From: Candidatus Polarisedimenticolaceae bacterium
Lineage (GTDB): Bacteria > Pseudomonadota > Gammaproteobacteria > Chromatiales > Chromatiaceae
Direction: 5' to 3'
DNA: 39,418 nt
NCBI GenBank assembly: GCA_021647945.1
Contig: JAKITT010000022.1
Span: 1 to 39,418, forward strand
Shown: positions 37,015-39,418 of the stretch, in pieces
Position numbering within the stretch: position 1 is the first letter of the stretch
Layout of the letters: every line of letters starts with the position of its first letter
Made by a program: the position numbers and the translations under genes
Notes under the pieces: model-generated
Told to the model about the DNA's origin: nothing
Databases searched by the model: none
What the model saw: the letters and a program-made list of their open reading frames with translations, nothing else

Positions 37015-37167
37015 TTATTTATAAGAAATTGTTTTTAACGCTGACAGGGGTGATGGTATTTGTGCCAAAGATGCACGATGGGCAAGTGAGCTGTACAGGC
37101 CTTTCATGAGCTTCTTCTCGGCTTTTTTATCACTTCCTGCGTTAGTATTGATCTGATCATACGCCAT
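37015..37167 (-). CDS. Possible 50-residue protein
   Basis: The frame starts MAYDQINTNAGSDKKAEKK and continues LMKGLYSSLAHRASL to a TAA, with a good AGGTAGGAA Shine-Dalgarno directly before the ATG. The N-terminal half is charged and helical. I do not recognise it. It lies 80 bases beyond the stop of the IS91-type transposase, on the same strand, so it may be a passenger or a gene remnant. Confidence 0.3.
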   Translation of the reverse strand: MAYDQINTNAGSDKKAEKKLMKGLYSSLAHRASLAQIPSPLSALKTISYK

Positions 37168-37194
37168 TTCCTACCTTTTGGCCGCACTGATCTA

Positions 37195-37211
37195 CAGGTC
37201 GGGTTGACCTG
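37195..37211 (-). other. Hairpin 36 bases after the transposase gene
   Basis: CAGGTC-GGGTT-GACCTG is a perfect 6-bp stem with a 5-base loop. IS91-family elements have hairpin-bearing termini, so this is a candidate terminus or transcript end. Confidence 0.35.
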
Positions 37212-37247
37212 CATTCAAACGACCTTTTATGCTTCAGTTAAGGCACG

Positions 37248-38387
37248 TCATCCACCCTCTAATCGCTTTCGTGGTATCTCAGCCACCACCCATAAGTGAC
37301 CGACCTTGCATGTTGGGCAAGGGGTCTCATTGTGAGGGCATTCAGCTTTAGGCGGCTGTCTTATAATTTGTATCTCTTCACTGCTCTCGGCGATGGCCTT
37401 GCGTAGTGGTGGCAGTCGCTTTTTCCGGCAGCTATTGGCCAGAAATCCATAGTGTCTGATCCGCATCAGGCCTTTGGGTAAGACATGCATAAGATATCGC
37501 CGGATGAACTCTTCACAGCTCAGGCTCATTGTCTTCTGTTGATCATGATCCTGGTAATCTTTATAGCGGAAGCTAATTTGATTGTTTGTCATTGATAGCA
37601 GTCGGTTATTACTGATTGCAGTACGGTGACTATAACGAGCCAAGTAGTTAACCACCTGCTCACTGTTATTGATACAGGGTCGACTATAGATGACCCACTC
37701 ACGTTCCATAAGTTGATCTAATGTCCGTTTCGGCTCACCCTCATCCGTTACACGTGACAGCTCACCCGCTTCAGCGCATTGACGCAAACGACTCACCATA
37801 CCCCCTCTAAAGTGACGTGAGAGTGCTCGTACTGGGAACAGGTAGTTGCTTTTTGCCGGACGCCAACGCTGGCCATTGATCAGTACGCCACCCGGCACGA
37901 GACAGTGCAGATGCACATGCTGGCTGAGGTTCTGCCCCCAGGTGTGCAGCACAGCGGTCATGCCCAGCTGACCACCCAATCGCTTGGGGTCTTCGGCAAA
38001 GGCCTTGAGTGTGGCCCAGACCGATTGGAACAGCCGTCGATAGATCACCTCCAGATGCAGCTGTATCCACCCGTTAAGCTGATGAGGTAAGGTGAAGATC
38101 AAGTGATAGTAAGTGACCGGTAGAAGGGCCTGCTGTTGGGCTTCTGCCCAAGCTTGTGAAGCCTGCTGCTGGCACATCGGGCAGTGGCGATCACGACAGG
38201 CGTAGTAGTGGGGCACTTCATAGTGGCAGCGATCACAATGCATCTGCAACCCACCCAGTGCCTCCGTGTGACACTGACTGATATGGGTGCAGACCTGTGC
38301 GCGCCGACCATCCAGTGGGTGCCGCAGGCTATAAGCGGCCAAGTGCCGACCAAGGATCTGTTGCAGGTTAGGTGAGCCGCTCATCAT
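37248..38387 (-). CDS. IS91-family Y2 transposase
   Basis: The 379-residue protein has the IS91 layout. The N-terminal zinc-binding region has CDRCHYEVPHYYACRDRHCPMCQ in pieces (CDRCH, CRDRHCPMC). Then come the YYHLIFTLPHQLN strand, the HUH motif in QHVHLHCLVPGG, and the catalytic-tyrosine helix YLARYSHRTAISNNRL with Y residues spaced as in Y2 enzymes. The C-terminal CPTCKVGH is a second Cys pair. It nicks and joins single strands for rolling-circle transposition. The start ATG 38387 (MMSGSPNLQQ) overlaps the end of the recombinase pseudogene by 20 bases. The protein appears intact. Confidence 0.92.
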   Translation of the reverse strand: MMSGSPNLQQILGRHLAAYSLRHPLDGRRAQVCTHISQCHTEALGGLQMHCDRCHYEVPHYYACRDRHCPMCQQQASQAWAEAQQQALLPVTYYHLIFTLPHQLNGWIQLHLEVIYRRLFQSVWATLKAFAEDPKRLGGQLGMTAVLHTWGQNLSQHVHLHCLVPGGVLINGQRWRPAKSNYLFPVRALSRHFRGGMVSRLRQCAEAGELSRVTDEGEPKRTLDQLMEREWVIYSRPCINNSEQVVNYLARYSHRTAISNNRLLSMTNNQISFRYKDYQDHDQQKTMSLSCEEFIRRYLMHVLPKGLMRIRHYGFLANSCRKKRLPPLRKAIAESSEEIQIIRQPPKAECPHNETPCPTCKVGHLWVVAEIPRKRLEGG

Positions 38388-39227
38388 CCACCCCCAATAG
38401 GGCCAATAGATCACACACCTGACTCTCACCTTCACGATAGCAGGGGATCCAGTGCACATAATGGATGGTTGAGTGGGTATCACTATGCCCCAGCTGGTGC
38501 TGTAACTGATGAATGGGCAGCCCCGCACTTAACTGATGCGTTGCATAGGCGTGTCTCAGGCTATGGATACCACCAATCTTCTCAATGCCAGCCTGGGCTT
38601 TAGCCTTCTTAAATACCCGCGTTGCCGTACCGGTGGTGAGGTGATGCTGTGCCGATGGAAATAACCAGAACTCAGGGCGACACACCTACCAATAGTGGCG
38701 CAACATCATTAACAGACTATCAGGCATTACCACTAGGCGATCCTTGGCCCCTTTGCCCTGCTCAACCCGTAACAGATGCCGCTCACCATCCAGGTGACGC
38801 ACCTTAATCGCCACCAATTCACTCACTCTTAAACCACAGCCATAACAGCAGAGTAACAAGGTGCGGTGTTTGATATTCATCACCACCGCAATAATCGCCG
38901 CCACCTCATCACGGGTGAGTAGTTCAGGAATGCGCTGCGCACATTTAGGTAACGTGATCGGCACATCAAAGTGGGGCCAATGCAACACCTGTAGATAGAG
39001 AAAATGAATGCCGTTCAAATACAAACGCAGCTAGCACCTGAGAGTTCTCGCTCCTTAGCCAGATACAAAAAATAGGCATGGATATCATCAATCTCCAGCT
39101 GATCTGGTGAGCGATGATAAAAACGAGACAGATCAGTGACTGCCATCAGATAACTGGTATGTGTACGTGGGGAGAAGCCATGCTGAGTCATGGCATCTAT
39201 CATCTTTTGTCGTAAGGGAGTCATCAC
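38368..39227 (-). pseudogene. Tyrosine recombinase partner of the IS91-type element, broken twice
   Basis: Three pieces add up to a XerC-like integrase of about 285 residues. The N-terminal SAM-like part (39227-39015) reads HGFSPRTHTSYLMAV up to KERELSGASC, then shifts frame near 39018-39025. The catalytic part continues as LNGIHFLYLQVLHW, ELLTRDEVAAII and CGLRVSELVAI (first Arg), then meets an in-frame TAG at 38686-38688 after MLRHYW. Past it, the same frame carries HSLRHAYATHQL (HxxR), LGHSDTH and the Tyr in STIHYVHW. Such recombinases often precede IS91-type transposases, with the 20-base overlap seen here. An AGGAGA Shine-Dalgarno precedes ATG 39227. Confidence 0.88.
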
Positions 39228-39294
39228 ACTTCTCCTAAGTTAAAAACCACAGCGGTCTCTAAATAGAAGTGTGTGTCATGTCAGTGGGATTCAG

Positions 39295-39418
39295 TAGTGT
39301 CCGGTTAGAAACTTGCAGTAATTTAAAGGAAAAATATTTGTAAAAAAGTTTGGATAAAAGCGTTTTTTTGCTTGACATGAGTTAAAAATCGTTCGGCAGC
39401 ATTTTGATAAACCCACTC
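39295..39418 (+). mobile_element. Possible end of another insertion sequence, cut by the window
   Basis: From TAGTGTCCGGTTAGAAACTT the sequence becomes markedly AT-rich, with an isolated -35-like TTGACA at 39372-39377 and no ORF before the edge. It has the look of an insertion-sequence terminus followed by a transposase leader. The matching end and gene would lie to the right. This is based on general resemblance only. Confidence 0.3.

Larger units (their letters stand above)
36751..37247. other. Gap between the SNF2 gene and the IS91-type transposase
   Basis: The 497 bases hold one possible small ORF on the minus strand (37015-37167) and a short hairpin (37195-37211). Short related blocks GGTTGCGATAGCATAACC and GGTGCGATACGCTATGCC occur at about 36780-36833. 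The outer end of the IS91-type element should lie in this gap, but I could not fix its boundary. Confidence 0.4.
37195..39240 (-). mobile_element. IS91-type element with recombinase pseudogene
   Basis: The unit comprises the broken tyrosine recombinase and the intact-looking Y2 transposase, overlapping and on one strand. Limits are approximate: the left limit is set at the hairpin after the transposase and the right just beyond the recombinase ribosome binding site. IS91 elements lack inverted repeats and target duplications, so the ends cannot be read off here. Confidence 0.65.

Overview
The window looks like chromosomal DNA of a free-living or symbiotic gammaproteobacterium with respiratory metabolism. 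The main reasons are RapA of close to enterobacterial architecture, a carA-carB-greA cluster, accA next to tilS, a small (Alu-less) SRP RNA, and a SCO1/SenC plus cytochrome c neighbourhood. No rRNA, tRNA or CRISPR array was seen, and the species cannot be told from the sequence alone.

Layout. 1-647 is a gene-poor leader with decayed repeat pieces and a hairpin resembling a CsrA/RsmA site. 648-1547 is a response regulator fused to an RsbW-type ATPase domain, followed by what may be the stump of a sensor gene. 1669-9116 (minus strand) is a housekeeping block: accA, tilS, carA, carB, greA. The 4.5S SRP RNA gene (ffs) lies at 9181-9292 behind accA's start. 9358-11384 (minus) holds cytochrome c, a membrane-anchored unknown protein, SCO1/SenC and a frameshifted VOC gene, with a RegA/PrrA-like dyad in front of the SCO1 group. 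11637-13998 (minus) holds a DUF2892 protein, a Crp/Fnr regulator, a GIY-YIG protein and a YqhA-type membrane protein.

14362-23140 is the most unusual part. Between rapA and dgt sits a large SEFIR-STAND ATPase-TPR protein, an NLR-like architecture typical of prokaryotic immune or cell-suicide sensors. Arrays of about 110-bp palindromic REP/BIME-like units flank it on both sides. A REP-associated tyrosine transposase (RAYT) with more of the same repeats follows at once. dgt and a Uma2-family nuclease-fold gene come next.

23251-36750 contains thiC, a sialidase-like protein with a coupled membrane protein, a secreted CxxCH plus five-PKD protein with a (GAT)11 acidic tail, an LplT-acyltransferase-AMP-binding fusion whose last domain is degenerate and cut short at a 179-bp MITE, and a SWIM-SNF2 helicase. 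36751-39418 is mobile: an IS91-type Y2 transposase, its broken partner tyrosine recombinase, and the apparent end of another insertion sequence at the window edge.

Several kinds of small non-autonomous elements are scattered through the window: CTAG-flanked mini-elements, a TGAA-flanked MITE, and two REP classes. The genome appears rich in small repeats, with recent gene decay at several points.
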